9,743 nucleotides of DNA from Candidatus Methanocomedens sp. (GCA_013374385.1 QBUR01000162.1:1-9743); one strand, 5' to 3'. Counted from the first letter of the stretch, positions 1 to 7,122 are shown. Program-made: numbers and translations. The notes: a model not told the origin generated them from the sequence alone.

Positions 1-107
1 TTTGTGATACAATATCGCTCGTATGATTAATGTTTCTAAATTATCTATCTTTTTAGATATATTATTCAGACATATATATTTAATTTTCTACCATGGGCAA
101 AATTACC

Positions 108-497
108 TTACTTCCGTTTCCGCTTTACAAGATGAAATATATAAATATCAGGTCTGGGACGTTTTCCGCTGGTTGTTGCAAAATCCGAATAGCAGCGGGG
201 GCATAGTTCACGTACATTCAGGGCAGCTATCTCCTGCGTGCCCGGAATTATCCTGGCAAATATAAAACCTGGAGATACACCCACAGCTTCTGCACTTTCC
301 TTTAATAGTTTGAGGAAATGTTCTTCAAACACTTCCAGGTCGTCCAAAGCCAAGCCACGGGTATTGGCTGTGTATCCAGAACAGCCGCAGGGAAGTGCAA
401 ACAGGTCAAGTTCAATTACCATTACTGCCCGACCTATAAGCTGTCTTATACGTTCCTCCAGGTTAGCTCTTGTTTTTAGAAGATTATCCAGGGTCAT
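108..497 (-). CDS. Small protein with two cysteine pairs, coupled to a U32-family gene
   Basis: I do not recognise the family of this 129-residue soluble protein. It has a PCGCSG motif (C37, C39) and a CPRC motif (C99, C102). Four cysteines in two pairs could bind zinc or an Fe-S cluster; this is inference. Between the pairs lies a predicted helical, acidic segment (about residues 50-72), and the C-terminus is strongly basic (ends KRKRK). There is no signal peptide or membrane segment, so it should be cytoplasmic. Its ATG overlaps the TGA of the upstream U32-family gene by four bases (ATGA), which fixes the start and implies translational coupling. It probably works with that protein, as a partner or a cofactor carrier. 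It is the last gene of its unit; only A/T-rich sequence without a clear gene follows, down to the window edge. Confidence 0.8.
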   Translation of the reverse strand: MTLDNLLKTRANLEERIRQLIGRAVMVIELDLFALPCGCSGYTANTRGLALDDLEVFEEHFLKLLKESAEAVGVSPGFIFARIIPGTQEIAALNVRELCPRCYSDFATTSGKRPRPDIYIFHLVKRKRK

Positions 498-1549
498 AAT
501 GTATCAATCCCTTTTTTCGTTAATGTAGTCCATTGCTCAAGCTTTTCATCAGGAGTACCCATGCGGCTATACATCTGTGTAACCTTATCTGCCAGGCGCT
601 CGCAATATCCACAGGTATGGCACACTGTACTGTGCGTCTTCCACTGCTGGATAGCACCGTCCAGGGCCTTGTTAGGAATGTTGAAAAGGTCGATAAGGTC
701 CTTCGGGCAGTCCAGCAGGTCCATCAGGTTGCCGTCATAACTCTCATTGGTATAGGCGTCTACACAGTTTAATATCCATTTCAATAAATGAGAGCGCCCC
801 CCTATCTTAAAAACGTCTGTAATATGGGCATATTCCTCAAGGTCTTCCGGCCTGATAAATGGTGATTTAATAATAAGGGACGGGTCGTTGATGCGCATCG
901 AGAGGCACTTGTAGTAATAATAGTCATCCTGTACATTGGGACGGGGTGGCGGTCCGTTAACATGGGAGAAGAAATTAAAATGGGCATACCTGAACGGGCA
1001 GCGGTACAGGCATCCTTCATTAACAAGCAGTTTGAGTTCGCAGTCCACTGCATCCTTGATAGCTTCCAGTACATCGAAATGACGGTTCACGTTAGAATCA
1101 ACTACAATAGATGAAGCACCCAGTTGTTCATAGAACTCAGCTTTCTGGGGGCTGTCCACAAATGCCAATACACTGACTACAGACGGTATATTGAACTCCT
1201 GATCTAACATTTCAATAATGTAAGGGTCTGCCACTACAACTGTGTCCACACCAATCTCCTCCAGATTTGAAAGGTACCAATGTAGGAGATTGTAACCTTC
1301 AGTAGTCAACTGCTGGCCGCCCATGCATGAACTGTTTAGTACCATTTCTATCTTGACACCCTTATTATGGCAGTATTGGGTATGTTTGGCGATTTCCTCA
1401 AGACTTGCATGCCCGAGATTGACGCGACCCGTGCCGATGTAATCCGGCGAACCTGCCATGTAAATTGAATAAATGTCCTTGGGGTTGGCCAGTAATTGCT
1501 CCAGCCCTTCAAAATGTCCGGGGTGAGGTACGTAGAGTTTCTTTTCCAT
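494..1549 (-). CDS. U32-family (peptidase U32-like) protein with probable Fe-S cysteines
   Basis: This 351-residue protein resembles the U32 family. Family members once called peptidases include UbiU/UbiV, TrhP and RlhA, Fe-S proteins acting in prephenate- or oxygen-dependent hydroxylation of quinone precursors, tRNA or rRNA. The N-terminal part reads as a TIM-like barrel (YMAGSPDYIGTGR near 30-42; VVVADPYII near 104-112). The core signature is NEGCLYRCPF...HFNFFSH (about 177-196; C180, C184), followed by KCLSM (C215), then SPFIRPEDLEEY (229-240) and FKIGGR (247-252). A C-terminal CHTCGYC (C310, C313, C316) could hold a second metal site. The substrate cannot be read from sequence, and the name peptidase should not be taken literally. 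A TATA-like element lies about 30 bases upstream and there is no good ribosome binding site, so the leader is probably very short. The stop overlaps the next gene's start. Confidence 0.82.
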   Translation of the reverse strand: MEKKLYVPHPGHFEGLEQLLANPKDIYSIYMAGSPDYIGTGRVNLGHASLEEIAKHTQYCHNKGVKIEMVLNSSCMGGQQLTTEGYNLLHWYLSNLEEIGVDTVVVADPYIIEMLDQEFNIPSVVSVLAFVDSPQKAEFYEQLGASSIVVDSNVNRHFDVLEAIKDAVDCELKLLVNEGCLYRCPFRYAHFNFFSHVNGPPPRPNVQDDYYYYKCLSMRINDPSLIIKSPFIRPEDLEEYAHITDVFKIGGRSHLLKWILNCVDAYTNESYDGNLMDLLDCPKDLIDLFNIPNKALDGAIQQWKTHSTVCHTCGYCERLADKVTQMYSRMGTPDEKLEQWTTLTKKGIDTL

Positions 1550-1576
1550 GGTTGCTGGGAGATTTATGGGGGAAGA

Positions 1577-1599
1577 GGGAGATAAAGGTTTTTGTTAAA
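1577..1599 (-). promoter_or_regulatory. Putative archaeal promoter of the U32-family gene
   Basis: On the minus strand an A-rich stretch (ACAAAAACC) precedes CTTTATCT at 1587-1580, which fits a BRE followed by a TATA box. Transcription would start about 25 bases downstream, near 1557, leaving a leader of under 10 bases before the ATG at 1549. That agrees with the lack of a Shine-Dalgarno sequence. The element sits directly behind the stop of the methyltransferase-like gene, so the U32 unit can be transcribed on its own. Confidence 0.4.
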
Positions 1600-2277
1600 T
1601 CAGCCCACCGTATAAATTCTCTTCATGTCAGGTTTCTCTGTGCAATAGTAATGAACCCAAATGTAAAGATGAGTAAATAGGGCAGACAGCAGGGCAGCTT
1701 TAGATGCATACACAAGCCCGGGTATCCAGATTATTGCCACTCCGAACAGGTACATCCCATTATTGACAAATCTATATATTCCTTCTTTTACCAGTGGCCT
1801 GTCCCCATAAGAATTGTCAAAATGGTCAATTCCCAATGCACGTTTTACCTTGAAATACCTGCCTACCGAATAAAATAGATAACCAGACAATATGGCAATA
1901 ATAAATGCCAGGATGTTCAGTGAAAACTGGTCAAAGTAGAATGAGTTCCTGTTGGATATGGCTAAGATGACCACAAAAATAATCCTAACAAGAGCTAACG
2001 TAAAAAAACCGATTGAATAATAAGTAAATCCCCGGGCACCAAATATTCTCGTGATTAGGGAATAGTGCAGTTGAGTTCTCCAGCAGAGCCACACATAAAC
2101 CTGGTGTATTACAGGAAAGGCAATTGAAAGATAGAAACAGGTTATTGTGTTGATACCATAATACTGGCCAGCGAAAAAATCTCCTGTTCTGCTGATAAGA
2201 TATGTAAAACCCAACAGGATAATGAGGAGCAGATAATGTAACAGTTGCTTTTCAAACATTAAGTTGACATATTTCAC
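1600..2277 (-). CDS. Integral-membrane methyltransferase-like protein (ICMT/PEMT superfamily)
   Basis: This 225-residue, very hydrophobic protein has about five or six predicted membrane segments (roughly 11-29, 44-66, 84-108, 117-137, 175-190, 195-210). The C-terminal part carries the layout of the isoprenylcysteine carboxyl methyltransferase/phospholipid N-methyltransferase superfamily: a GIYRFVNNGMYLFG segment (about 166-179, matching the family G-x-YR-x-x-x-x-P-x-Y pattern, with Gly in place of the usual Pro) and TEKPDMKRIY near the end (213-222), where the Glu-containing motif helps hold S-adenosylmethionine. The likely role is SAM-dependent methylation of a membrane lipid or prenylated substrate; which one is unknown. 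The start chosen is GTG at 2277; an ATG at 2259 (residue 7) is an alternative. It is A/T-richer than its neighbours, stands alone with a promoter-like sequence in front, and ends soon after the final motif, slightly shorter than many relatives. Confidence 0.68.
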   Translation of the reverse strand: MKYVNLMFEKQLLHYLLLIILLGFTYLISRTGDFFAGQYYGINTITCFYLSIAFPVIHQVYVWLCWRTQLHYSLITRIFGARGFTYYSIGFFTLALVRIIFVVILAISNRNSFYFDQFSLNILAFIIAILSGYLFYSVGRYFKVKRALGIDHFDNSYGDRPLVKEGIYRFVNNGMYLFGVAIIWIPGLVYASKAALLSALFTHLYIWVHYYCTEKPDMKRIYTVG

Positions 2278-2295
2278 ATTGTAATGATATACTGT

Positions 2296-2313
2296 GAATT
2301 GTTATAAAATTGT
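2296..2313 (-). promoter_or_regulatory. Putative promoter of the membrane methyltransferase-like gene
   Basis: The minus strand reads CAATTTTATAAC here, a good match to an archaeal TATA box. Its centre is about 29 bases before the GTG at 2277, so transcription would begin at or next to the start codon and the mRNA would be leaderless. No Shine-Dalgarno sequence is visible, which agrees. If translation instead begins at the ATG at 2259, the leader would be about 20 bases. Confidence 0.45.
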
Positions 2314-2322
2314 TCATACATC

Positions 2323-2350
2323 GTGGGGAAGCAGAATCAGTTTACCCCAC
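2323..2350 (-). terminator. Hairpin behind the aminotransferase/isomerase operon
   Basis: On the minus strand GTGGGG pairs with CCCCAC across a loop of about 16 bases, and two further A-T pairs can form past a one-base bulge. It begins 24 bases after the stop codon at 2374 and lies before the TATA-like element of the next gene. This is where a 3' end or RNA-stabilising hairpin would be expected. No strong U-tract follows, so a classical intrinsic terminator is not certain. Confidence 0.4.
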
Positions 2351-2373
2351 AAGTAGTAGAATAAAATGATAAT

Positions 2374-3171
2374 TTAAAGTGCCAGCAGCCTCTCCCTGCC
2401 AGATATCACATCTTCTATGGAAAACACTTCAAGATTGTGTATTCCGCCATACCCCAGTTCGCCTATCACTGACAGGTCCACCGTGCCGGTTCCGGGGGCC
2501 ATGTGTATATCGCCATCGTACTCCCCGGTCCATACACCCAGATTATCATGTACATGCACATGCACGACCCATTCCCGTACCATCTCCATGAACGCTCTCA
2601 CCAGCCCGGAATCGCCCCCTGAGGTCAGGTTGGCATGCCCCACATCAAAGGTAACACCCAGATTACCAGAATCCACTTTCTCCACAGCCTTTACCAATTC
2701 AGCTGCCTCACAGCACAGGTTGCCGGGAGCAGTTCCTTCCTTATTTTCCAGTCCCAGTACTATGCCGTGCTCCTCTGCGAACCCTGCCAGGCGTTTAAGA
2801 TTATCTACCATTTTGTCAAAACTTCCTTGCCGGTCATTTCCTACAAGACCTGGATGCACTACCATAACATTTGACTGGAAATATGCAGCGATTTCAATGG
2901 ACTCTTCAATGAGCTTAAAATCGGAACCATTCATGTGTGCCGTATCCACACGTAGAGGTTTGGGATATGTTTGTGCATCAGCATAATAGGGGGCATGGAC
3001 AGATGTAATTCCGCTGGACGTGGACAATACATCTTTAACAGCTTCAACACGGTCATGCTGAAGTTCACGTCCCTCATATAACCCCATTTTAGGAACGTAC
3101 AGTTCCACTGAGTCAACTTCAGCTATCAGTTCCTCAAGCGTGGACGCAAAAGATGATGCCCCTATGATCAT
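2374..3171 (-). CDS. Sugar-phosphate isomerase/epimerase-like TIM-barrel protein (AP endonuclease 2 fold)
   Basis: This 265-residue cytoplasmic protein has the xylose isomerase-like/AP endonuclease family 2 barrel, at about the usual length. Candidate metal ligands appear in the family order: SVHAPY (H59), VVHPG (H106), LENKEG (E142), FDVGHAN (D176, H179), HVHVHDN (H206, H208) and NLEVF (E248). The set of His, Glu and Asp residues at strand ends is what relatives use to hold one to three divalent ions. Family members range from hexulose and inosose isomerases or epimerases to endonuclease IV; the substrate cannot be told from sequence. The short length and lack of DNA-binding loops make a small-molecule enzyme more likely. 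It starts four bases after the aminotransferase stop, so the two are co-transcribed and possibly coupled. It is the last gene of the operon, with a hairpin behind it. Confidence 0.85.
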   Translation of the reverse strand: MIIGASSFASTLEELIAEVDSVELYVPKMGLYEGRELQHDRVEAVKDVLSTSSGITSVHAPYYADAQTYPKPLRVDTAHMNGSDFKLIEESIEIAAYFQSNVMVVHPGLVGNDRQGSFDKMVDNLKRLAGFAEEHGIVLGLENKEGTAPGNLCCEAAELVKAVEKVDSGNLGVTFDVGHANLTSGGDSGLVRAFMEMVREWVVHVHVHDNLGVWTGEYDGDIHMAPGTGTVDLSVIGELGYGGIHNLEVFSIEDVISGRERLLAL

Positions 3172-3175
3172 AGTG

Positions 3176-4291
3176 TTAAAGCACCCGCCCCATTATGCCC
3201 AGTGCCCGCTGGATATCCTCATCACCAGTGGCATATGAAAGCCGAATATGACCAGCACCCCGAGGTCCAAACGCCTCGCCAGGCGCGGTAATAACTCCTG
3301 CTTCCAGCAGTTTCCGGACAGCTTCCATGGAATTTTCAACTTCCGGGAATGCATAGAATGCGCCCTGGGGTTCCACGCACTTAATACCGATATCTTTCAG
3401 CCCCTTCATTAACAGGTCACGGCGGCGTAAAAAACTATTGTACATATCGGTCACGCAGTCCTGAGGTCCGGTTATTGCTGCAAGTGCAGCTTTCTGGGCT
3501 ATACTGTTTGCACATGCCTGCACATACTGGTGAGCCTTGACCATCTGCTCAGTGATGTCATGAGGTGCGGCCACATAACCCAGTCTCCACCCGGTCATGG
3601 CATAAGTCTTAGAAGTGGCATTGATAGTTACCGTATTCTCGTACAAACTGGCAGGACTGACATGCTCGCCCGAATATATGAAATGTTCATACACCTCATC
3701 AGATATTATTGTGATATTGTGGTCCTCTGCCAACTGGCACAGGTCCTTTATCTCATCCCGTGTCTGCACACTTCCAGTAGGATTGGATGGAGAATTGATA
3801 AAAAGCACCCTGGTCCTGTCAGTGATATGTTCTGCTACATTATCAGCAGTAAGGGTAAAGTTCTCGCTCAGCGGCACACCTACCACCTTACCCCCTGCAA
3901 ATCCACTTAGTGCTGCATAGGACACGAAGCCGGGATCAGGGACCAGCACTTCATCCCCTGGTTCCACCAGCGCCAGCAGGGCGATATGGAGTGCCTCGGA
4001 TGCGCCTGACGTGATGATAATATCATCAGGGGCTACTACGAAATTGTTGTCCCGCCTGAACTTGTCACACAGTGCGTGCCTCAGTTCAGGTATCCCCAGG
4101 TTAGGGGTATATCCCGTGAACCCTTCTATAATTGCGTCAATGGCTGCCTGTTTAATGTGATCTGGTGTGTCAAAGTCGGGCTGTCCGAGACCCATATTAA
4201 CAGAATTCGGTCCGGCAGACTCAAATATTTTCCTTATCCCTGAAATATCAATCTCGTCAACCCTTTTCGCAAATTTTCTTTTTGGTGTCAT
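3176..4291 (-). CDS. Class I PLP-dependent aminotransferase (aspartate/aromatic aminotransferase-like)
   Basis: This 371-residue cytoplasmic enzyme transfers amino groups between an amino acid and a 2-oxo acid using pyridoxal phosphate. Visible family landmarks, in order: GLGQPDFDTPDHI (34-46), the GYTPNLGIPELR substrate-side segment (60-71), TSGASEA (94-100, phosphate cup), SNPTG (169-173, with N170), SDEVYE (197-202, with D198 contacting the pyridine nitrogen), TSKTYAMTGWRLGY (226-239, with K228 the Schiff-base lysine and R236 near the phosphate) and HIRLSY (348-353, with R350 binding the substrate carboxylate). All key residues are present, so it should be active. It belongs to the fold-type I group of aspartate, aromatic or broad-range aminotransferases; sequence alone does not set the substrate. 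Its ATG overlaps the TGA of the preceding gene (ATGA), and the isomerase-like gene follows after four bases. Confidence 0.93.
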   Translation of the reverse strand: MTPKRKFAKRVDEIDISGIRKIFESAGPNSVNMGLGQPDFDTPDHIKQAAIDAIIEGFTGYTPNLGIPELRHALCDKFRRDNNFVVAPDDIIITSGASEALHIALLALVEPGDEVLVPDPGFVSYAALSGFAGGKVVGVPLSENFTLTADNVAEHITDRTRVLFINSPSNPTGSVQTRDEIKDLCQLAEDHNITIISDEVYEHFIYSGEHVSPASLYENTVTINATSKTYAMTGWRLGYVAAPHDITEQMVKAHQYVQACANSIAQKAALAAITGPQDCVTDMYNSFLRRRDLLMKGLKDIGIKCVEPQGAFYAFPEVENSMEAVRKLLEAGVITAPGEAFGPRGAGHIRLSYATGDEDIQRALGIMGRVL

Positions 4292-4830
4292 TTTTCATCC
4301 TTATATTCCACTTTTGAGATATTCCAGCTATCAAGTGATTCCAGTTCATTACCAATCAAAATTATTCTGTCTATGCTTCCATTCCAGTGAATCGTCTTGT
4401 CCAGATCACCATTTCTGAGTTCTCTTACGATACTTTCAATGAAATGATTTAGTGCATACTGTTTTGAGAACTGGATATTGAACAGGGCACGGTATCCACC
4501 ATCGGTTTTTCCATATGACATCAGGGTATAATCATGGTTTTCATATACAGGGATTCTATCATAATCACAGATTATCTCCTTTTCATGGTTAAAAGTAGAA
4601 TCAATCTTTGCAAAACACTGCAATACTGCCGCTACCACATCATGACTGGTCAGCCTGCCAAACCACAATCTAATCTTACCAGTGGTGCAATGTAAATGAA
4701 CATCATCGCACCCCATTTCAATAGACAGTATGTCCCTGCTACGTTCAATAATGTCTTCAATCGACCCAGGTAAATTTTCAGACATCAACATATTGATACA
4801 TGCTAGGTAAATAAGAATCTTACTATTCAA
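4288..4830 (-). CDS. Unrecognised 180-residue protein leading the aminotransferase operon
   Basis: I do not recognise this protein. The body (about residue 17 onward) is soluble and mixed alpha/beta, with an amphipathic segment near 21-37 (SIEDIIERSRDILSIEM), an LWFGRLTSHDVVAAVLQCF stretch near 55-73, and a tyrosine-rich middle (YDRIPVYENHDYTLMSYGKTDGGYR, in two parts, 90-114). Four cysteines (11, 41, 48, 72, plus C88) show no clear paired motif. The start used is a TTG at 4830, with GGAG four bases before it, rather close. ATG codons at 4791 and 4785 (residues 14 and 16) are alternatives; the second gives MSENLPGSIED, a more natural soluble N-terminus. The stop overlaps the aminotransferase start by four bases, so the two are translated together and it may serve the same pathway or act as a regulator or partner. 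It is A/T-richer than the aminotransferase. Confidence 0.65.
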   Translation of the reverse strand: MNSKILIYLACINMLMSENLPGSIEDIIERSRDILSIEMGCDDVHLHCTTGKIRLWFGRLTSHDVVAAVLQCFAKIDSTFNHEKEIICDYDRIPVYENHDYTLMSYGKTDGGYRALFNIQFSKQYALNHFIESIVRELRNGDLDKTIHWNGSIDRIILIGNELESLDSWNISKVEYKDEK

Positions 4831-4842
4831 ACGGCTCCGGAA

Positions 4843-4860
4843 TTAAGATGCTAATCTTAA
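4843..4860. repeat. Perfect inverted repeat in front of the 180-residue gene
   Basis: TTAAGAT and ATCTTAA form perfect 7-base arms around a 4-base centre (GCTA on the plus strand). It sits 12 bases before the TTG at 4830 and 46 bases after the stop of the preceding surface-protein gene. As DNA it could be an operator for a dimeric regulator; as RNA a weak A/U-rich hairpin in the leader of the aminotransferase operon. It has no U-tract and is a poor terminator. Confidence 0.5.
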
Positions 4861-4906
4861 GGTATTGTCTGATTTTTCACATACAACATTTTTTTGGTAT
4901 TGTATT

Positions 4907-5974
4907 CTATTCCTGCTTATTCTTATATGAGCGCACACCCAGACCAATCACTATCAAAAGTACAATCACGACCCCTATCCATAGCACATTCATGAATTTT
5001 TCGGCCGTGGACACTGCTGGCAGGGTTTCCACCTGTATCTTTATGTTATCAGATATCCTATCGTGACCGTCCACATCCTCATACTTGATCTCGCTGTTTA
5101 TACCATACATCTTGGTCGTGGCCGTTTCATCCATTTTCAGGTTAAACTTGGCAATAGCACTCTCACCCGGTGCCATTGAACCGATAAATGCCTGGTCATC
5201 TGTAGTGCTGAACGGGTCGGATACACTGATCCTTACCGTTGCATCAGTAACAGGCAGTTCCCCCACATTCTTGTACGTGACATATAGCAGACATTCTTCA
5301 CCTGCCACCATGTTACCGCTTATACCCACCACTTCGAAATCAGCTTCATCTTTAACCATCAATGGTATGGTTAAGTTCTGGCTCATGATCTCGTACCACA
5401 ATCCCACTTCAAGGTCGGTTACACCCAGGTCAGTCTCATTCTCCCCGCTTATCTGGACATTTTCCTGGTATCCGTATAACAGGCTCAACATAAGCGGATG
5501 CACACCTGCGGGGGCATTCTTGGCAATCTCTATGGTGAACTGCACCGGCTCTTCGGTTTGCTGGCCCGATACCAGCGAACCTGCCTCCTGGGGTCCGGTT
5601 TTTATTTTAACTGCAGGGTCGAGGGATATGAGAACCGCCACGATACCTATAGCTGTGGTCTTTTGAGCTTCATAGTTCATCTCGGTCTGCTGCAATTTTT
5701 GCTCCAGCTTTATTGCGGGGTCAATACTTTGTTCAGACTTAAAACCAGTAATCAGTCCCCGGTTCATAAGATTTATGTTTAACGTTACAGTGTCTCCTCT
5801 ATAAAATTCACCATCCCCAAGCAGGGATGCACTGATATTGGGTCCACCGTACACGGTATAGTAATTCTCGCCCACATCAAAATATTCCGGGAATGCCGCC
5901 TGTGCAGGCACAGTTAAAATCAGTAGTGATGCAACGGCAATCAAAATCATCTGAACATCTTTGTTATAGTCCAT
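4907..5974 (-). CDS. COG1361-type anchored surface protein, second paralogue
   Basis: This 355-residue protein has an N-terminal signal peptide (hydrophobic 8-22, likely cleavage after AQA at 27), a large extracellular part and a C-terminal membrane helix (about 329-347) with a basic tail (RSYKNKQE). It is a type I surface protein anchored in the cytoplasmic membrane. The outer part holds Ig/CARDB-like beta domains of the COG1361 S-layer-related group: ASLLGDGEFYRGDTV (49-63) opens the first and VAGEECLLYVTYKNVGE (223-239) the second, with GSMAPGES (265-272) near its end. Possible N-glycosylation sites are NIS (46), NET (179) and NLT (200). It is a paralogue of the preceding protein and starts 23 bases after that stop with a good ribosome binding site (AGAGGA, six bases before ATG). 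With the RND gene it probably forms an envelope export or assembly module. The cargo is unknown. Confidence 0.8.
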   Translation of the reverse strand: MDYNKDVQMILIAVASLLILTVPAQAAFPEYFDVGENYYTVYGGPNISASLLGDGEFYRGDTVTLNINLMNRGLITGFKSEQSIDPAIKLEQKLQQTEMNYEAQKTTAIGIVAVLISLDPAVKIKTGPQEAGSLVSGQQTEEPVQFTIEIAKNAPAGVHPLMLSLLYGYQENVQISGENETDLGVTDLEVGLWYEIMSQNLTIPLMVKDEADFEVVGISGNMVAGEECLLYVTYKNVGELPVTDATVRISVSDPFSTTDDQAFIGSMAPGESAIAKFNLKMDETATTKMYGINSEIKYEDVDGHDRISDNIKIQVETLPAVSTAEKFMNVLWIGVVIVLLIVIGLGVRSYKNKQE

Positions 5975-5997
5975 GCCTGTTCCTCTAATTACTCTAT

Positions 5998-7122
5998 TTA
6001 TTTGTATTTCTTAAGATTTCGTACAACGTTCACGAGAAGATATAATAGCAAAACCATGACTCCAAATACTGAAAGCATGAAAGCTCCTATCTTTTTTTCA
6101 GCTTCCCTGAGAGGGACACTCACTTTCAGGTTGTCAGATAATGTAACTTCGTCCTGCTCGTCATAATACTTTATTTCACTGTCAATGCCGTAGGTTTTAA
6201 TTACGGCACTTGAATCTGCAACAATATTGAAACTTGCAGTCCGGCTCTCACCGGGCGCCATGCTACCCAGCCGAAGAACTGATTGTTCGATACTGAGCGG
6301 GCGCATCACAACCATCCTGACCATGGCATCTTCGGCTGTGACCTCGCCTGTGTTCTTGTATGTGACATCAATGGTCTGTTTCTCACCAGCCACAAGGTTG
6401 CCTGAAACATCAGTCACTTCGAACTGTGGGGATGCTTTTACATAAATAGGAATGAGCAAGGTCTTGTTGGCACTGGCATACTGGGTAATATGGTCCCTAC
6501 CAGTAAGACCAAGGCGCACCACGTTGTTTGTGGTCATACGTACCTGGCTCTGGTACTGGTATGATACGGGAAGCTGCATGTAATAAATACCCGCTGGTGC
6601 CTTATTTGAGATAGTGATAGTAAATGTGAGAGGATGTTCGGGAATTTCCCCAGGGAAAAGGGATTCCATTGTCTGGATGCTGTTATCCGGTTTTACCTCT
6701 ATGAATGGTGTGCCAGAGATTAGTTCTGCATCAATTCCTGCTGCTGTAGTGCGGCGTGTTTCATATTGCAGTTCTTTAAGGGAGAGTGAATGATCACCTT
6801 CGTCTGTTCCCACGCTGGTGTCGTATTTGAAGCCGTAGATCGGACCTTTGTTTACAAGGTTTATATTCAGGTGTACGGTCTCACCTCGTTCAAATTCAGG
6901 GTCGCCCAGTAACGAGGCATATATCTCAGGGGTGCCGAAACTGTCATAATAGTTCGTCGAAAAGATGTAATTTGGGAGCAGCAGGTCTATATCTTCGTTA
7001 TTATCTTTATCCGCAACAGCAGGCAACATGGTGGCAGCTAACACAAATAACACAAGTATTGCTGTTAATGCTGAAAATGATAACCTTCTCCTTATACCTG
7101 CACGATCACCTGTTCCACTCAT
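5998..7122 (-). CDS. COG1361-type anchored surface protein, first paralogue
   Basis: This 374-residue protein has a basic N-terminus (RRR at 11-13), a hydrophobic signal segment (about 16-36), a long extracellular part and a C-terminal helix (about 347-366) followed by RNLKKYK. The topology is that of a membrane-anchored surface protein. The body shows the beta-sandwich, CARDB/S-layer-related pattern of COG1361: ASLLGDPEFERGETVHLNI (69-87), NKAPAGIYYMQLPVSY (173-188), SGNLVAGE (240-247), VTYKNTGE (253-260), GSMAPGES (286-293) and YGIDSEIKYYDE (311-322). Almost every one of these has a match in the next gene, so the two arose by tandem duplication. One N-glycosylation sequon, NKT, lies at 219. 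The ATG overlaps the RND stop by four bases, so exporter and surface protein are translated together. A role as adaptor, extracytoplasmic partner or substrate receptor of the exporter is inference. Confidence 0.8.
   Translation of the reverse strand: MSGTGDRAGIRRRLSFSALTAILVLFVLAATMLPAVADKDNNEDIDLLLPNYIFSTNYYDSFGTPEIYASLLGDPEFERGETVHLNINLVNKGPIYGFKYDTSVGTDEGDHSLSLKELQYETRRTTAAGIDAELISGTPFIEVKPDNSIQTMESLFPGEIPEHPLTFTITISNKAPAGIYYMQLPVSYQYQSQVRMTTNNVVRLGLTGRDHITQYASANKTLLIPIYVKASPQFEVTDVSGNLVAGEKQTIDVTYKNTGEVTAEDAMVRMVVMRPLSIEQSVLRLGSMAPGESRTASFNIVADSSAVIKTYGIDSEIKYYDEQDEVTLSDNLKVSVPLREAEKKIGAFMLSVFGVMVLLLYLLVNVVRNLKKYK

Noticed and set aside
46..59. Small hairpin TATCT-TTTT-AGATA downstream of the last gene
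   Set aside because: The stem is only five A/T-rich base pairs and lies about 50 bases behind the stop codon; such a repeat is expected by chance in this composition.
23..265. Plus-strand reading frame of 80 residues at the left edge
   Set aside because: Most of it is antisense to the four-cysteine protein gene, and the part outside is A/T-rich sequence with no ribosome binding site.
494..1549. Reading the U32-family gene as a collagenase-type peptidase
   Set aside because: Characterised relatives with this cysteine pattern are Fe-S proteins in hydroxylation pathways, and no protease catalytic set is visible.
1595..1612. Possible frameshift at the end of the membrane methyltransferase-like gene
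   Set aside because: Relatives often read IYG after the EKP motif and a shifted frame gives IYGG, but that frame also stops at once and the key motifs are already complete, so no real extension is recovered.
2417..2986. Long plus-strand reading frame (189 residues)
   Set aside because: It runs antisense to the isomerase-like gene, is rich in Ser, Pro and Thr as expected from a shadow frame, and shows no domain or start signal.
5085..5666. Plus-strand reading frame of 193 residues
   Set aside because: It lies opposite the second surface-protein gene, whose motifs are clearly real; no recognisable features or start signal.
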